DNA of 64,000 nucleotides. Source: Acarospora socialis. Taxonomy: Eukaryota; Ascomycota; Lecanoromycetes; Acarosporales; Acarosporaceae. The position numbers were made by a program, and so were the translations under genes. The notes beneath the pieces are model-generated. The model searched no databases and had not been told where the DNA came from. It was given only the letters and a program-made list of their open reading frames with translations. Within the stretch, counting starts at the first letter, position 1. Each line of letters starts with the position of its first letter. Below are positions 22,038 through 34,723 of this stretch, piece by piece. The stretch lies in the NCBI GenBank assembly GCA_025617375.2, contig JAMYGW020000001.1:620001-684000 (forward strand). Direction: 5' to 3'.

Positions 22038-23119
22038 ATGGCCGATCCGGAAGTCCGAGTATCCGGCATTGCAGTCGCGGAGGATCTAACGGGCGACGAC
22101 GTGGAAATGGCCGGAGCGGAGGTCACCGAAGTCATCGAGATCGACACGGCCACAGCGGACGGCGACGACGCCGCCAACGGCACCGCAGAGGCAGAGGAGA
22201 CTAGACAACCTGAAGCGCGACTCACCTTCGTAGAGTACGTTTCTATGGACCTCTTCGTCGTCTCAGCGTAGTTCTGATGCTCGTGAACAGCTACCTGAAA
22301 TCGCCAATTGTCGAACTACTCATAGGATCAGACGACGATGCAACGCTGCTGACGGCGCATCAAGCACTTCTCGTACAAAGTCCGTTCTTTGCAGAAGCCG
22401 TCGCGCAGTTCAGCGAAGATGCAACGGTATGAACCTTGGTTTAGGCTCCGCTTACACTTGTGCTGATGCTCGGACCACTAGACCCGGAGGATAGAAATGC
22501 CCAACGAGCATATTGACGCCATCGGCTGCTTCCTACAATACCTGTACACGGGCGAATACTTCCCAAAACGCATGGAGTCCAAAGGCGGTGCGCAAGGCGG
22601 GCTGGAGGACGACCCGTCGGCGCCAAGCGTCGACGACACCGGCGAACAACTACTGAAACACGCGAGGATCTACACCCTAGCTGACAAGCTGGGAATACAA
22701 GTACGTCCTCTCTCTCTCAGTCTTTGCTCCAACAACCCCTCCCCTTCCCTTTTGCAGCTAACGCCCCTCCCCCTTTGCAGGCACTCAAGACCCTCGCGCA
22801 CTCCAAGATACACCGCATAAACAGTACAGCCCGTGGCGAGATCGCATACGCGCGCTTCGTCTACGCGCACACCCCGCGCGAAGACACGACGATCCGACGG
22901 CCGGTGGCCACATTCTGGGCTCAACGGTCGCACGTTCTGCGGCACGAGGCCGAGGAAGATTTCAAACGGATGTGTTTGGAGTTCCCGCAGTTTGGCTTCG
23001 ATGTGTTGAGCTTGGTGCTTGATGCGAAGGAGAAGAAGGGTGGTGGTGACAAGGAGAGGGAGAGAGAGGAAGCGGGGAGTAAGAGTGCGAGGAAGAGGGC
23101 GAGGATGGGGGATCGGTAG
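22038..23119 (+). CDS. BTB/POZ domain protein
   Basis: Four exons: 22038-22234, 22291-22426, 22482-22700, 22781-23119; 296 residues. An acidic Asp/Glu/Ala-rich N-terminus of about 60 residues precedes a BTB fold: YLKSPIVELLIGSDDDATLLTAHQALLVQSPFFAEAV, then RRIEMPNEHIDAIGCFLQYLYTGEYFP, then the KHARIYTLADKLGIQALKTLA helix pair. After the domain there is an Ala/Arg-rich helical region and a highly basic C-terminal tail (KSARKRARMGDR) that could be a nuclear signal. BTB proteins of this fungal type are dimerisation or cullin-3 adaptors; the partner here is unknown. The third and fourth exons are separated by an 80-nt pyrimidine-rich intron. Confidence 0.86.
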
Positions 23120-23387
23120 GGTGAGGTCAGCTTGCGAGGGCTTGGGGAGGGCTTGGGGAGGGAGCTGTATACTATGTTTCGAGGTCTGCTGTATGATATC
23201 GGTCTGTCGTGGTGATCGCGGCTGGCTAAGGTGCTGCCATCTACACAACCCCACGATGGCCTAGCGTTGTTATACGAGTGTAATCGGGACCAAAAGTGGG
23301 AAAGTCTCCGCGAGACATTGAAAAATCAATTAGGGCTCATCGGATCAGCCAACTCGGCGTCCCTCCGAATGTCATTAAGCCCTCCGA

Positions 23388-25043
23388 TCACAACTCGCCT
23401 CTGATTCTCTTCTCCATCTCATCAACGTCCTTGACCGCCGTCGTTAAGTTCTCGTATCCATTCTCTGTTATCAGGATATTATCTAGCCTCTGTTGTCAGC
23501 TACGCCCTACTGTAAAAGCAGCGATTGTTCTTCCACAAGCAAGGGAAGCACCAGAGAAAGAGCGATAGATAAACAGACAGAATGAGGCCATACCTTCAAT
23601 TCTCACACCACCGACGTCCCAATACCGATCCAGGACATGCTTGTCGATGTATTTCGAGTGGACCGGGTCTTGGAGGTAGGGTTCTATGATAAAGCGGCAG
23701 AAGTAAATCTAGCGCATCGTGAGTTGAATATCAATGGTCCTGGAAAAAAGGGAAGGAAAAGAGACTCACGCCCGGCTCAACGGTGATAATGCTGCCTGCC
23801 GGCAACCTCCCGCGAACACGAAGGTACTTGTACATTGAGTCCTTATCCTCATAATTCGGATGGCCACCAGTGTCATGCGTGTCCATGCCCAGATAATGGC
23901 CCAAGCCATGCGGGAAGAACGCCACGCTGGTCCTGCTCTTAAAAATCTCATCCTTCTCGCCCTTCAGGATGCCGATATCCAACAGGCCCTCAATAGCCAC
24001 CTTATGCGCCGTGGCATGCACATCATCCCATAGCACGCCCGCCTTCAACATCCCAATACACACCTCCTGCATCCTCAGCACCACATCATACAACCCCCTA
24101 CTCTCCGCACTGAACCTCCCACTTATCGGGAACGTCCTCGTAATATCCGACGCATAGCATCGATACTCCGCCCCCGCATCCAGCAGCAGATTCTCCCTCC
24201 CTTTCAGCTCTTCATTGTTCTTCTGATAATGCAGCGTCGCCGCATTCCTCCCCGACGCGACAATCGAATGATATGCCTGCTCCCTGCACCCCAGCGCGAT
24301 GCACGCGTACAGGAAGATACCCTCGAGCTCGCGCTCGTTGCCCGCCAACCGCACGGCGCCCAGCACGTCGCGGTGCGCCCGCGTGGAGATGGCGTTGGCT
24401 TTGCGGACGAGGGCGATTTCGTAGGCGTCTTTGACGACGCGGCATTCGTCGATGGCGGGCTTGAGGGCCGTGAAGTCCTTGGCGTCGAAGGGGAGGAAGG
24501 TGATGTGGTCGGAGACTTGGTTCTGGATGGCCCAGATGGTGGAGGAGGGAGAGGCTTGGCTGCTGAGGGAGGCGTTGACGTCGGTGCTGGGGAGGACGGC
24601 GTCGACGTCGTAGAGGGCGAGGGCTTCGGTGGGGGAGAGCGGGAGGCCGGACCAGATGACGGCGTCCGGGTCGATGGGCGGGATGAAGAGTGTTAGGGTG
24701 CGGGTGTGCAGGTTGTAGGTTAGGTAGCTGTCTGGTAAAGCGCAGCCGGAGAGGTAGTAGAAGTAGCGCCGTTGTCTGAGAGGGTGTTTTCGTTACATTG
24801 TTTTTATTGTGAGAAGAGATGATGTGATGTCTACCTGAACGGCTGCGGCTCGTCATTGTCTTCTATCATGCGTGTCTTTTGGCCTTCGAGGTAGATGACT
24901 CCGTCGGCGTTGGGATGTTTGGTTCGTAGGTATGCCGCAACTTTGGCAGCATGAGCTTTTGCAAGATATTTTCCGGCAAGGATATTGTCCACATCGTCCA
25001 TACTGGTAACGAAATTGGTAAACTCATATGTTGGGGCTGGCAA
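23388..25043 (-). CDS. pepP: Xaa-Pro aminopeptidase (PEPP, M24B)
   Basis: Removes N-terminal residues linked to proline; two-metal pita-bread enzyme. Four exons: 25043-24835, 24775-23770, 23708-23594, 23482-23388; 474 residues. The N-terminal creatinase-like domain is followed by the metal site: [18 protein letters not shown] (two Asp), [16 protein letters not shown] (His), ITVEPG (Glu) and VRIEDNILIT (Glu). All five ligands are present. The 3' end lies 268 bp from the convergent BTB gene. No secretion signal is visible, so a cytosolic enzyme is expected. Confidence 0.95.
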
Positions 25044-25732
25044 TTGACGTTGACGCTCTGACTGTGGAGAAGATGGGGGTCTGTTTACATGTGCATATCC
25101 TTATCGGTAAGGTAACATAGCGATTGAGGGTTTGCTGTCATGTGACTGAAAACATTCATCAAATTGATTCACAACAGATTATTTTACAATTGTACTAATT
25201 GGTTTTTTCTCTCTTACATACAAGGAGCTTCAGATCATACCAACCCCATTTTCAAGGCTCTAGATATGACACAAGATATGAAGGAGAAAGAGGCGGTTTT
25301 AGAGTGGAGTTTGAGAACTAGATTGGAGGCGTGAGGGTATTGGGTCTTGAGTGAGGTGTGGGGGCAAATGAAGGAGATTGAAGCTGAATCAATCATTCTG
25401 GACCCAACAGTTATGCCACCGAGGACAACGGCTTTACTTGATTCGATAGTCGTCCTCTGTGCACAGAAAGCCTTGCATATGCTGTGTTGATTCTGCTCTA
25501 AATATACCTTTATCTCCTTTTGGCTGTGTCACAGAGCGCTTGAAGAGACAGTACGATAACCATGTCAAAGGATGGGCGTGTTTTCCACTTGCTCTGGACG
25601 CTTACCGTATACACCTGCTGTTGAGCTATAATGGGATATTTCTGTCCTTGTATTCGTTTCCTTTTCTTACTGAATTCCAAGTCCTTGATCGCGGTTGTTC
25701 AATAGGCCCTAAACACTCCGTTGTTCTCGACA
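25044..25732. other. intergenic between divergent genes; nothing specific seen
   Basis: About 690 bp. An open frame from 25459 has no signal peptide or family match and is not called. A missing signal-peptide exon of the downstream glycoprotein could lie here, but I could not identify one. Confidence 0.4.
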
Positions 25733-26701
25733 ATGTCCATCAATTATGTTAACAACGGGAGTCTTACCACTGCTTTCACTCCGGCGTCGAGTTGCTTCGC
25801 TACTATCCTGCATGGCTCTCAGTATTTTCTGCCAGGCGCGGAATCCAGTCCAGCATGTTTCCCGTCGCGGATGAATCTTTTCAGCGTTCGTCAGACGGCT
25901 GCCTATTTCTCCCCTGGAAAATGCCCGGCATCATATACGGCTTTTACCGTCACAACGGCACAGATCGCTGCGCCGAGCGAATACGCATACAACTGCTGTC
26001 CACTGTGCGCTTGACTCATGGGCATCCCACAGTTCTGTTCCTGCTAGCTAACCTTTCCTTACCTTAGTAACCTCACCGTCGATGCGGCTGCTGACAAGGG
26101 CTGTAGAAGCTATTGGACAGAGTCGACTAGCTTCGTTTATTCCGTGTATGACTTGATGGTCGGCAGCATCGGGCCTGCGATGACCACAACCCTCACAGAC
26201 AATTTTCCCGTAAGCTTGGACGCCTATTCCATACAGATACGCTTTAGAGATTCAGGCATATCCGCTCTCAACCTCAAGGAGCCGGAATTAAGTGCGTTGG
26301 GGATCAATGTGACGACGACAGCAACCTCAACTGCGATCAGTCTCACATCGGGCAGTTCAGTTACCGGCAGTTCCATAACAAGCAGTCTTACTTCAACACC
26401 TACTACACCCATTGCTACGAGCAGCGGGCTATCGCAGGGCGCAAGAGTGGCAATTGGGGTCATCATTCCTACTGTTCTGATATCCTTGTGCCTTGGCGTT
26501 TTCTTTTACTTCCGTCGAAGAAAAACGAAGTCGATGATCAGTCAAAACCTCCAGCCAAGATTGAAGTCACCTGAGTACCCTGAGAGAGCAGTCGAGTCCG
26601 GTGGAACAGCGAGACATGAAGCAGAAGGAAGGATCATTCATCCACAGTGGTATGAGCTGGACTCAACTCAGCTGCTAGAGGCCAATCAATCTGGCACCTG
26701 A
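25733..26701 (+). CDS. single-span surface glycoprotein, Ser/Thr-rich
   Basis: Two exons, 25733-26004 and 26068-26701, joined by a 63-nt intron with a CTAAC branch point; 301 residues. The N-terminal ectodomain has cysteines in patterns seen in fungal plasma membrane glycoproteins (FSPGKCPASYTAF, YNCCPLNLTVD, GCRSYWTE) and a Ser/Thr-rich stalk (ISLTSGSSVTGSSITSSL). One transmembrane span follows (VAIGVIIPTVLISLCLGVFFYF), then a basic stop-transfer RRRKTK and an approximately 65-residue cytoplasmic tail. No cleavable signal peptide is seen at MSINYVNNG, so an upstream exon may be missing or the protein is a signal-anchor type. Role unknown; wall-sensor function is only a guess. Confidence 0.62.
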
Positions 26702-27167
26702 TGGCTCAAGTATTCTCTCAATAGAAGGCATCCCAAAAGCAGCGCCAGAGGTAGCCAGTTTCGGTGCTCTATGCTGCTGCAACTCTTGTTTTATCGATTA
26801 GAGGGTTAACCCAACTACTCGCGCCGCTCGGAATGGCACGAGTACCGACAAAGAATGCTTTCCCAAGTCCCCCCGAAAAACGTTATATATGCATAACACC
26901 TACGAGTCATAACGTGCTTAGGCTAACCGTCCACGGAGGCGGAAGTAGCGTAGGAATATATATGTATGCTTCTATAAGTATCTTCTTGTGTCTAATTCTG
27001 AGAAAGTATCCATGCTCAACTCCCATTCCACTTCCAGTAGGCGTCACCAACCTGGTACAAGTCCGCTAAAGTATAATACAGACCCTTGAAACCCAACATC
27101 AAGGCGCAGAGAAAGGAGACGCCGGTACTCCATGTACGTTAATTTCGAACGGAAACGGCGAACTAGG
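26702..27167. other. intergenic, convergent 3' ends
   Basis: About 470 bp between the glycoprotein and KRE9. No gene or repeat recognised. Confidence 0.5.
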
Positions 27168-28184
27168 CTAATCCTTCCACCTTGCCAGGAACTTCTGCAT
27201 ATCACCTGTGGGCTTGGAAGCTGGTGCGGCCTGTATCTATTTAGTGTACAATCCGGTATAGTAAACGTAGAGCCCGGAGAATGTGCTCACAGTATTTTCA
27301 CGACTTGATATGCTGTAGGTGGCACTCTGAGTAAACGTGGTGACCTGACTGGGTCTAGGTAGCCAAGTTTGAGCATAAGTGACAGCGCTTGTGGGCCATA
27401 GTGGTGAGGCGTTCTTTGCCGTGATTTTCGTCGGCGGTTGCGGTTGCATAGGTGCGTATTTCGTCAAGCCGGTCTGTAAAGTATACGGAACTGCGAACCC
27501 AGCTCCCTGTGGACCTCCGGCGCCAGCTCCGGGGTTGGCCGCAGCCACGTTGTTCTCAGTGGGAGGCCCAGCCGTACCCGTGACTGTTTTGAGCCCAGTA
27601 AGGACGTTCGGTGGAAAGCTGCCGGTCATGCCAGTAAGGGAGAATCGAGGAGAGTAGTTCGTGATGGTGCCACCGGCGGTAGCAACAGAGATCATTTTTA
27701 GAAAGCTACAATGAGCAGAGTTCCTGGTCAGTTTGGGAGCACTCATCCAAAACCATTCGAGGAGGGATTGATAGGGTTATCATACTATGCATTCTTCACA
27801 TCGGCTCCGATCGTCAACTGTACCGTCCCGGATGCCTTGTTGCCCGTGGTAAAGGCCCCTTGTGTTGATATAGGAGCTAGTTGAATCTGCCGAAAGAGTA
27901 AGCAAGTCAGCAATGGTTCTGTGGACAAAATCCGGATCCATTCAACATGGAGAGGTAGAGTAATTGTCCCATACAAAATTGCTCGCATCGTTGCCGCCCG
28001 CGCACAAGAAAAGCTGATATGATGCGAGGTCTGCGATAGACGGCGCGCTTCCAGAGTCCTTCCACTCCACCGCAAATGTACCTCCCGCTGGTATTGACGC
28101 ACCAGCAGCCGGTGTTGTGAACTTGACATCGCCGAGGGCAGAGGGGGCGAGGGCCGCCAACAGGTAGAGCAAATTAAGAAGCAT
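27168..28184 (-). CDS. KRE9: KRE9/KNH1 cell wall protein (beta-1,6-glucan assembly)
   Basis: Secreted O-glycosylated protein needed for beta-1,6-glucan in the wall. Four exons: 28184-27975, 27886-27786, 27705-27291, 27230-27168; 262 residues. A clear signal peptide (MLLNLLYLLAALAPSALG) precedes an Ig-like domain beginning DVKFTTPAAGASIPAGGTF. The C-terminal KNH1 region is diagnostic: PYTLQTGLTKYAPMQPQPPTKIT, ATYSISSRENT, and the terminal KPTGDMQKFLARWKD encoded by a 63-nt last exon. Length and order match the family. Confidence 0.91.
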
Positions 28185-28880
28185 ACTGTTGAAAGAGGTA
28201 ACGACCGGAAGGAAGGGTGATACCAGAATCCCGACTGAACTGACGGGAAAGAGATTGTGTCAAGGAGATGCTTTTAAAAGTTGGAAGCCGTAGTCGTCAT
28301 TTGGTGATCTTGAAGATGGAAGAAGCAGCTTGCGGACCGTTCTAGGTAAGGTACGTTCAGTTCTAAAAAGGGATAGGTTAGCCGAATTCCGCTGATAGTC
28401 TTCGCTTATCTAAGTCACCAGCAGCACCGACTTCGAACACTCACTCGCAATGATAATACAAAAGCCTACCTTGCAGGAAGTGGTATATATCCTAATATAG
28501 AGTACAACGAGATCTCAATCTTCGGACTGTTATCTCATTGCGTCGGATTCTATTGTTCATAGACAAGAACCGGATAGAACTGTACTGGATGCTCAAACTG
28601 ACACCTCACCATTACGTTCTGGCTGCAGCAGCACCTTCTCAAGCAGTGGCATTACTGCGTTGCCTATCCATGCTACTCCAAACTCACCACGGACGATGCA
28701 GTACTGACAGCAACTGCAGAGGCCAATGAGTGCAGAGAGCTTGAGGAGTTGAAAGTCGGACACGTTGCGGATATACTCGTGCAGCTACAGCCGCTAATGT
28801 ACTCCACAAATGTGGTCTATCTCAGGTGCCGAGACGATGGCATGCAGCCCATCCGCGCATCTCCAACAAGAGCCCAATTT
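28185..28880. other. intergenic upstream of KRE9
   Basis: About 700 bp between two genes on the minus strand; must contain the KRE9 promoter. No gene recognised. Confidence 0.5.
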
Positions 28881-31164
28881 TCAAGTCTGTGGAACCAGGA
28901 TCTCAGAGAAATAATGATCCATATCTGACACATCCTCCAAAGTCCCGATCCACCCCACATACTGATCCGGTCGAGCTATCACGACACACCCTTTCTCCTT
29001 GTCGACTCCGTAGTTCTTGTACGCTTCTCCATGACCCTCGTGATAGGAAACGTCGTCGACGAAGACCTTGTTGTAATCCCAACCCTTCTTTTCATCAAAA
29101 GGATGAAAGATGTCGTGCAAATCCAGAAGCTCCACTTTCGTCCGTGGCGCTGAGTGCAGAGTCAAGACCTCAATGACAGAGTCAATCGTCTTGCCCGTCG
29201 GCGTGAATTTGTGCAGGAAAGAGTTCGGACTGTCCAGACTAGATCCAAATTGTTGCACGCGCCTCATCTGTGCAGCGTCCAGGATATTTCCAGCGAATAG
29301 GATAATCCTGAAGCGACCGTCACTGGTCAAAAATTGCTGGAATTGCCAGGGTCTTGCGTCCGACTGGTTCAGAACTTGAAAGCTGGGGAAGCGCATTCCC
29401 ATTTTGATGTTCTTTGCAAGCTCCTGCTTGCCGACCACCTTTTCAGCACCGTCCTTTAGCGACGGGCCTACATCTGTACCATCGCCTTGGTCTGTCGCAC
29501 TGCCGGCCTTTGCGACAAGTATACTAGCACCGTAGTCGACAGCAATGCCGGAAGCGAACATATTGCCCTTTTCAAATGCATCCTTGAACTCAGCCATAGA
29601 GATGCCGGCTTCGTCGGCTGCATCCTTAGCCGGCCTGCCGGAGAAGAGGCGGGAAAAGCGATGGTCGAATGCAATCAGGTCTTGCGCTATTCTGCGACGC
29701 TCTGATTGATATGTCTTCAAGATAGCTCTATTGGCAGTACCGTTGACGACCGCACCAATCTTCCAGCCAAGGTTGTAGCAATCCTGCATAGAAACATTCA
29801 TGCCTTGCCCCGCTTTCGGAGAGTGAGTGTGTACGGCATCGCCAGCGAGGAAGATACGATCATCGGCGCTGAAGCGATTGCCAACTCGTTGCCCAATCTA
29901 CTTCACACCGTCAGGAAGATGAGTTAGTCGTCTTAATTGAGTTTGGGCGTACCTGATATGCCGTCCACCAATCGCAGTAGTCATAAGTCAGCTTGTAGGG
30001 GGCCATAGTTTTCTGAGCAGCCTTCAGGATTATAGCTGGCGTTATTTTGGAGCGATCGACTTGACCACCGTCTTTGCCCACCTCAGTGAGCTGGATATAT
30101 AGTCGCACAAGCCCTCTTTCCCGCGGGATTACCATCACGCTGCCGGAATTGGCACTGTGAATCGCGCACCGCATGCGGATGTCAGCTAAGTTGAACAGTC
30201 AGCAGATCCGAGCATCATGTTAACTCAATACAGCTACACATACGAAAGTTAGTTATTGGTATGATGTCAAGGACTCCCCAGATGAAGTCAGTCTGCTCTC
30301 CCTCCATTGTGAAGCCTAGCTGTCTTCTTGTCCAACTGTGCGCTCCGTCACATCCAACCATATACTTGGCTTTGATAACCTCCATCGAACCATTCTTGCC
30401 CCGACTTCGACGAATCAGGTCGTCTGTGTCATCCTTGGCCATATTACTTCTGAACAAGCCGTCAGGCACGCTGGTGGTGTTCTGCGCCGGTGTGGCCTCA
30501 TCATCGTCCAGGTGACGGACCTTGACAGTAACTGGGTATGCATCGGTTTCTTCAGCTTTCGAGTGGTTGAGATCCAGCTCCACAGGGAGTACGCCGCGCT
30601 CGACCTCAATGTCTGAATGCTCTTTCAAGGAGTCAAGGAAGAAACGCTCGATACGTCCTTGGTGTAGTACGACTTGCTGGAATCTTGAGATGCCGGGGAT
30701 GGTGTCTGGGATCCTGTCGGTGCGTCTGATGACGCCAGATGGATCAGGGTTCTGGCTTGGCTTTTGAGAAAGCTGTTTCGAGTGACCGTAGGTGATTCTG
30801 ACTGCTTACCCAAAGACAGATCTGAACCGCGTATTAGCGACCCGCAACATCCATATAAAGCCCTCAACATCAACATGCCTCAAGCATATGGTTCGACTCC
30901 TTCCACACTCGGTCTGCAAAGCCAAAGCTGTCAAATATCTCCAACGACCGACATTGAAGACCGTCTGCTTGGCCGTTAAAGATCTTGGTACCCCGTTTAT
31001 CTATAATTCGTGTTTTGATTCCACACCGAGCTGCCCAGGTTGCTGCCATCAACCTGTGAATCATTAACTTTGCGCATACAACAAGCGGACCTTTCAAGTT
31101 CTTACCCTGCCGGACCAGCACCCACAATCAAGAGATCTACATAGGAGTCGCCCATGGAACCCAT
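28881..31164 (-). CDS. phenol 2-monooxygenase (FAD-dependent aromatic hydroxylase)
   Basis: NADPH- and FAD-dependent hydroxylation of phenols to catechols. Seven exons in phase, 667 residues: 31164-31106, 31053-30879, 30821-30810, 30751-30244, 30185-29953, 29897-28881 (six junction blocks listed; the third is a 12-nt microexon ICLW). Flavoprotein motifs: dinucleotide fold LLIVGAGPAGLMAA, DG motif VGCDGAHSWTRRQLG, GD motif AGDAVHTHSPKAGQGMN. The C-terminal thioredoxin-like dimer domain is present (FRIILFAGNILDA to VVIARPDQYVGW). The intron before the microexon starts with GC (GC-AG type), which is the only way to join NHMLE to ICLW in frame. Six exons in total by my count. Two start codons (31164, 31155) are possible. 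Typical of catabolic or secondary-metabolite gene regions. Confidence 0.92.
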
Positions 31165-32795
31165 GGTGTTCAACAGCGTAAGTCTATGGCAGAACGAAAC
31201 CAGTTTCAGCAGCAAGAGATCGAAAGGAGTATCTGATAGGAAGAATATATATAGATACACGGTTTCAACAGGATTCAGAACGCGATATACTGCTTATACT
31301 ATATACACTCAACACAGTCTCCACCTCCATGACCGGAAAGAAGCAAATTGCGGCGTAGAAGAGCATGGTGTGGAGGGGACAACGACCAACCCCGCGGTCG
31401 CCCGGCAGTGGCCCTTGGCACCGGACTATGGGGTAGTAACTTGTAGATTATAAGATAAGATTAGATCCGAGACCCTGAAACGTGACCACGACCTCCTTAG
31501 ATAACTTAGTAGGATTTCAGACATGATAACCCTTTTCGGTCTGGAGATAGTTAATGGCCTGTGAGACCACAAATCAATACTCATAGGTCATGAGTTACTA
31601 GTTGTAGACCTCCCTTTGTTGGGTAGAGGTTCCAGGCTTTGGACCCTAAATCCGCACCTAAATTCATGTCTGAACTCACACCCACACTCACCTAAGTCCA
31701 CGCCTGAACTCATATTAGCATGAGGTGTTATGGCATTTCTACACAAACTTTCTTAGGGTTTCAGTCTTAGCAATAGCAGTATCGACATTAAATTATAACC
31801 CTATTCTCTGCAACCTCACTGACTTCACTGTTCATGTTGTCTTAGCTACTTTTGCTACCCTCTTTAAATTTCAGGTGGGTTTTGTCCGTGGATTCAGGCA
31901 TCGGTTTGGGTGTGGGTTTAGGCCTCAAAAGTCTGGAACCTCTAGCACCGGAATCATGCGCCTAGTTAATTTGTCGAACAGCATTGGGCATCAAGGGTTC
32001 TATGAGGCCTCGGTAAATAGGCTTCGACCACCGGGTAGTCCAGAGGTAGGCCGTTATGTCAATGAGGGCACTACCTTAACCTATTCAGCCGACCCACATC
32101 GACGCTCTTATGTTGGAGCTCTAGGTACGAGTAGAGTACTGTACATACAACATGTTAAGTTACACAAATTCGTAACTAACTGTACGTAAGAACTCCAAGC
32201 CAAACAACTAGCCTGCACAAGTTGTTGCACATTGATCTTGCATGACCGTTCAACCAAAGAAAACAGGATTTCCGTGATGAAGCAGCCAATGGGGCTATGC
32301 ACGGCACGGGCGACTATTCTCAATGGCAACAATGAATCAACGTGTTGCTTTTGCCCTTCACAACGTGTCCAGATCCAACAGACCCAACTCAGCTATCTGT
32401 GAGGCCAGGTCATATAAATCCAACAGGTGCAGAGCGGCATCGTTTGCATTTCCATCAAACAATTGTTCATCATTCCTGGAAACAGGAGGTTAACTTCATC
32501 CCTTAGCGATCTTCAAGTGTTTACTACCTAGCCGTCCGCGCCGGAGAAGCTCATCGTCTGTTGCTTGGCAAATGCAGCTTTGGCTTGGCTGAACTTATCC
32601 TTGTTTCACTCCGATAGATTCAAGGTTACGGTTCATCGGTTGTCGTATTAACTACACAGGCCCTGACGGTAATGGTTTGTCACAGCGAGTGAATACCATT
32701 TCATCAAGCACGCGTCTACTTATTCCACCATCGGTCTCAGTAACCTCGCCCAAGACGAGAATCGGAAAAGCAATTACATATCGACGAAGTGCAGC
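31165..32795. other. 1.6-kb intergenic region carrying a MITE-like element
   Basis: Separates divergent phenol monooxygenase and exchanger genes. Apart from the inverted-repeat element at 31624-31944 I see no gene; short open frames lack family features. Confidence 0.55.
31624..31944. mobile_element. MITE-like non-coding inverted-repeat element
   Basis: About 320 bp bounded by imperfect terminal inverted repeats of roughly 50 bp. The left end begins TAGAGGTTCCAGGCTTT and the right end, reverse-complemented, TAGAGGTTCCAGACTTT. Both then continue with CCTAAA..CC.CACC-type sequence and CATGTCTGAA/GATGCCTGAA. Subterminal CCTAAA and CCTGAA motifs recur inside. Terminal TA on both sides would suit a TA target duplication of a Tc1/mariner-driven element; this is inference. 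No coding capacity. Confidence 0.6.
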
Positions 32796-34484
32796 ATGGG
32801 GATGTTTCATAGAAATCAACAGGCCTCAAACGGTCTGCAGCAGCACGACATTGAGCTCACAAGTCCGGCGCCTGCCCATACCACCGCCGGGAGGAACGGC
32901 CATAGTCATCTACCAACATACAACCACAATGGACACAAGGTTACTCGGGGCATCAAGCCAGACGGCGAAAGTGGCCGGAAGGGTATTCATCCTTTCCAGT
33001 TCCTCAAAGTTTGCTTTCGCAGCTCCAGCACGGCGTCGAAATGCTGCAACATCTTCTGGCCTTTCGTACCAGCAGCCATTGCTATCCACTTCGCTCGCCC
33101 TGACCTCCACTTATGGATATTCGCGCTCAACTACATAGCCATGATTCCCACAGCCAATCTCGTCGGCTTTGCGGGTCAAGAACTGGCTCGCAAGTTACCA
33201 AAAGTACTGGGTACGTTTGCGGAACACAGAATCGACATGCCTGATTGAGTACTAATTTCCTTTGTAGGGGTGATACTTGAAACACTCCTTGGAAGTGTCG
33301 TCGAAATCGTCCTGTTCATGGTTCTACTCGCAAAGAGCACCAACAACAACCTCATACCTGTCATCCAGGCTGCAATTCTCGGATCGATCCTTGCAAACCT
33401 GCTGTTATGCCTCGGAATGTGCTTCTTTGTTGGGGGCATGAAGCGAAAAGAGCAAGTTTTTGATGAAGCTATAAGCGAAGTCGGCAGTGGACTGCTGCTC
33501 GTCGCAGGCTTTGGACTGTTGATACCTTCTGCCTTCTTCACAGCCTTGAGGAATACCCCAGCAATCACCGAAGGTGACCTTCGCGAGAAAGTCCTCACAA
33601 TCAGCCGGGCTACGGCAGTCATCCTTCTGGCAGCATTCCTGATGTAAGTGTTGCAACCGCTCCGTTAGCTTGCATCACCACTAAGTCCACTTCAAGCTAT
33701 GTCTGGTTTCAGATGCGGACACATCATAGCGTATACGACACAGTCTTAGAAGAGGACGAGGCAAAAGATGAAGATAGACATAAGGATCTGAAAAAAGACA
33801 AGCTCACCTTGACCGAGTGTGTAATCGCCCTTCTCGTCGCATTGACTTGCGTGTCATTGCATGCCGTCTTCCTGGTAGAGGAGATTCCATTCCTTGTGGA
33901 AGAACAGCACATCAGCGATAACTTTATGGGTCTCATCCTCGTACCCCTGGTGGAGAAATTTGCAGAGCATCTTACGGCTATTGACGAAGCCTGGGACAAC
34001 CAAATGAACTTTGCCCTTGTACACGTTCTTGGAGCGACCATTCAAACAGCACTCCTGAACGCTCCCCTAGTCGTTATAGTAGGCTGGGGTATTGGGAAGG
34101 AGATGTCACTGAACTTTGGTAGGAGACGTTGTTCCTGTTCCCGAATGGTTTCCGAGCTGACTTGAGGGGCTGCAATAGAAATCTTTATGACCGTGGTATT
34201 CTTCCTAGCCATTCTCGTGGTCGGGAATTTCTTGCGGTAAGGTTTACCATCACCGGCTTGACGTTCCTTCCAATGTTTCTACAGTTCAAATTCCTTTGTG
34301 CTCGCTGCCAACGTTGCGGACGCTCAACGATGACTAATCATTGACTGACAGGGACCTAAAGTCAAATTACCTCGAGGGAGCACTCTGCGTGTTGGTATAC
34401 CTTATCATTGCCGTTACTGCGTGGTACTACCCCAACCCGGTGCACGGGGCTACGAACGATGCAGAAAGTGGAGGAGGCCACTAG
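32796..34484 (+). CDS. CaCA-family cation/proton exchanger, vacuolar type
   Basis: Membrane antiporter of the CAX/VCX group. Five exons: 32796-33210, 33268-33643, 33697-34118, 34179-34236, 34352-34484; 467 residues. After a hydrophilic N-terminus, about eleven hydrophobic spans are visible. The two alpha repeats are recognisable: ETLLGSVVEIVLFMVLL followed by AAILGSILANLLLCLGMCFF, and PLVEKFAEHLTAIDEA followed by HVLGATIQTALLNAPLVVIVGW. Both differ from the usual GNxxE motif (GS and EKFAE instead), so ion preference is uncertain. An acidic/basic loop (EEDEAKDEDRHKDLKKDK) sits between the halves. Short C-terminal tail. Confidence 0.9.
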
Positions 34485-34723
34485 TGCGTTGCTGCGCAGA
34501 TGGGTTCCTGGTCGGAATTGGTCCGTTCAGTTTGTTTATCCATGAGCATGTTTCCTTTGGTTGCTACTCTTCGCAGCGATCAGTTATCCATGTCATCAAC
34601 CATTCTAGCAAGCGTGGCGTTTCCACAATGACATATCAGATGTTACAAAGCTTTCATATAGCACGTTTGCTGTTTTGAATTTATATATGATTTTTGTAAT
34701 TGGCGCATAACAATGTGACAACA

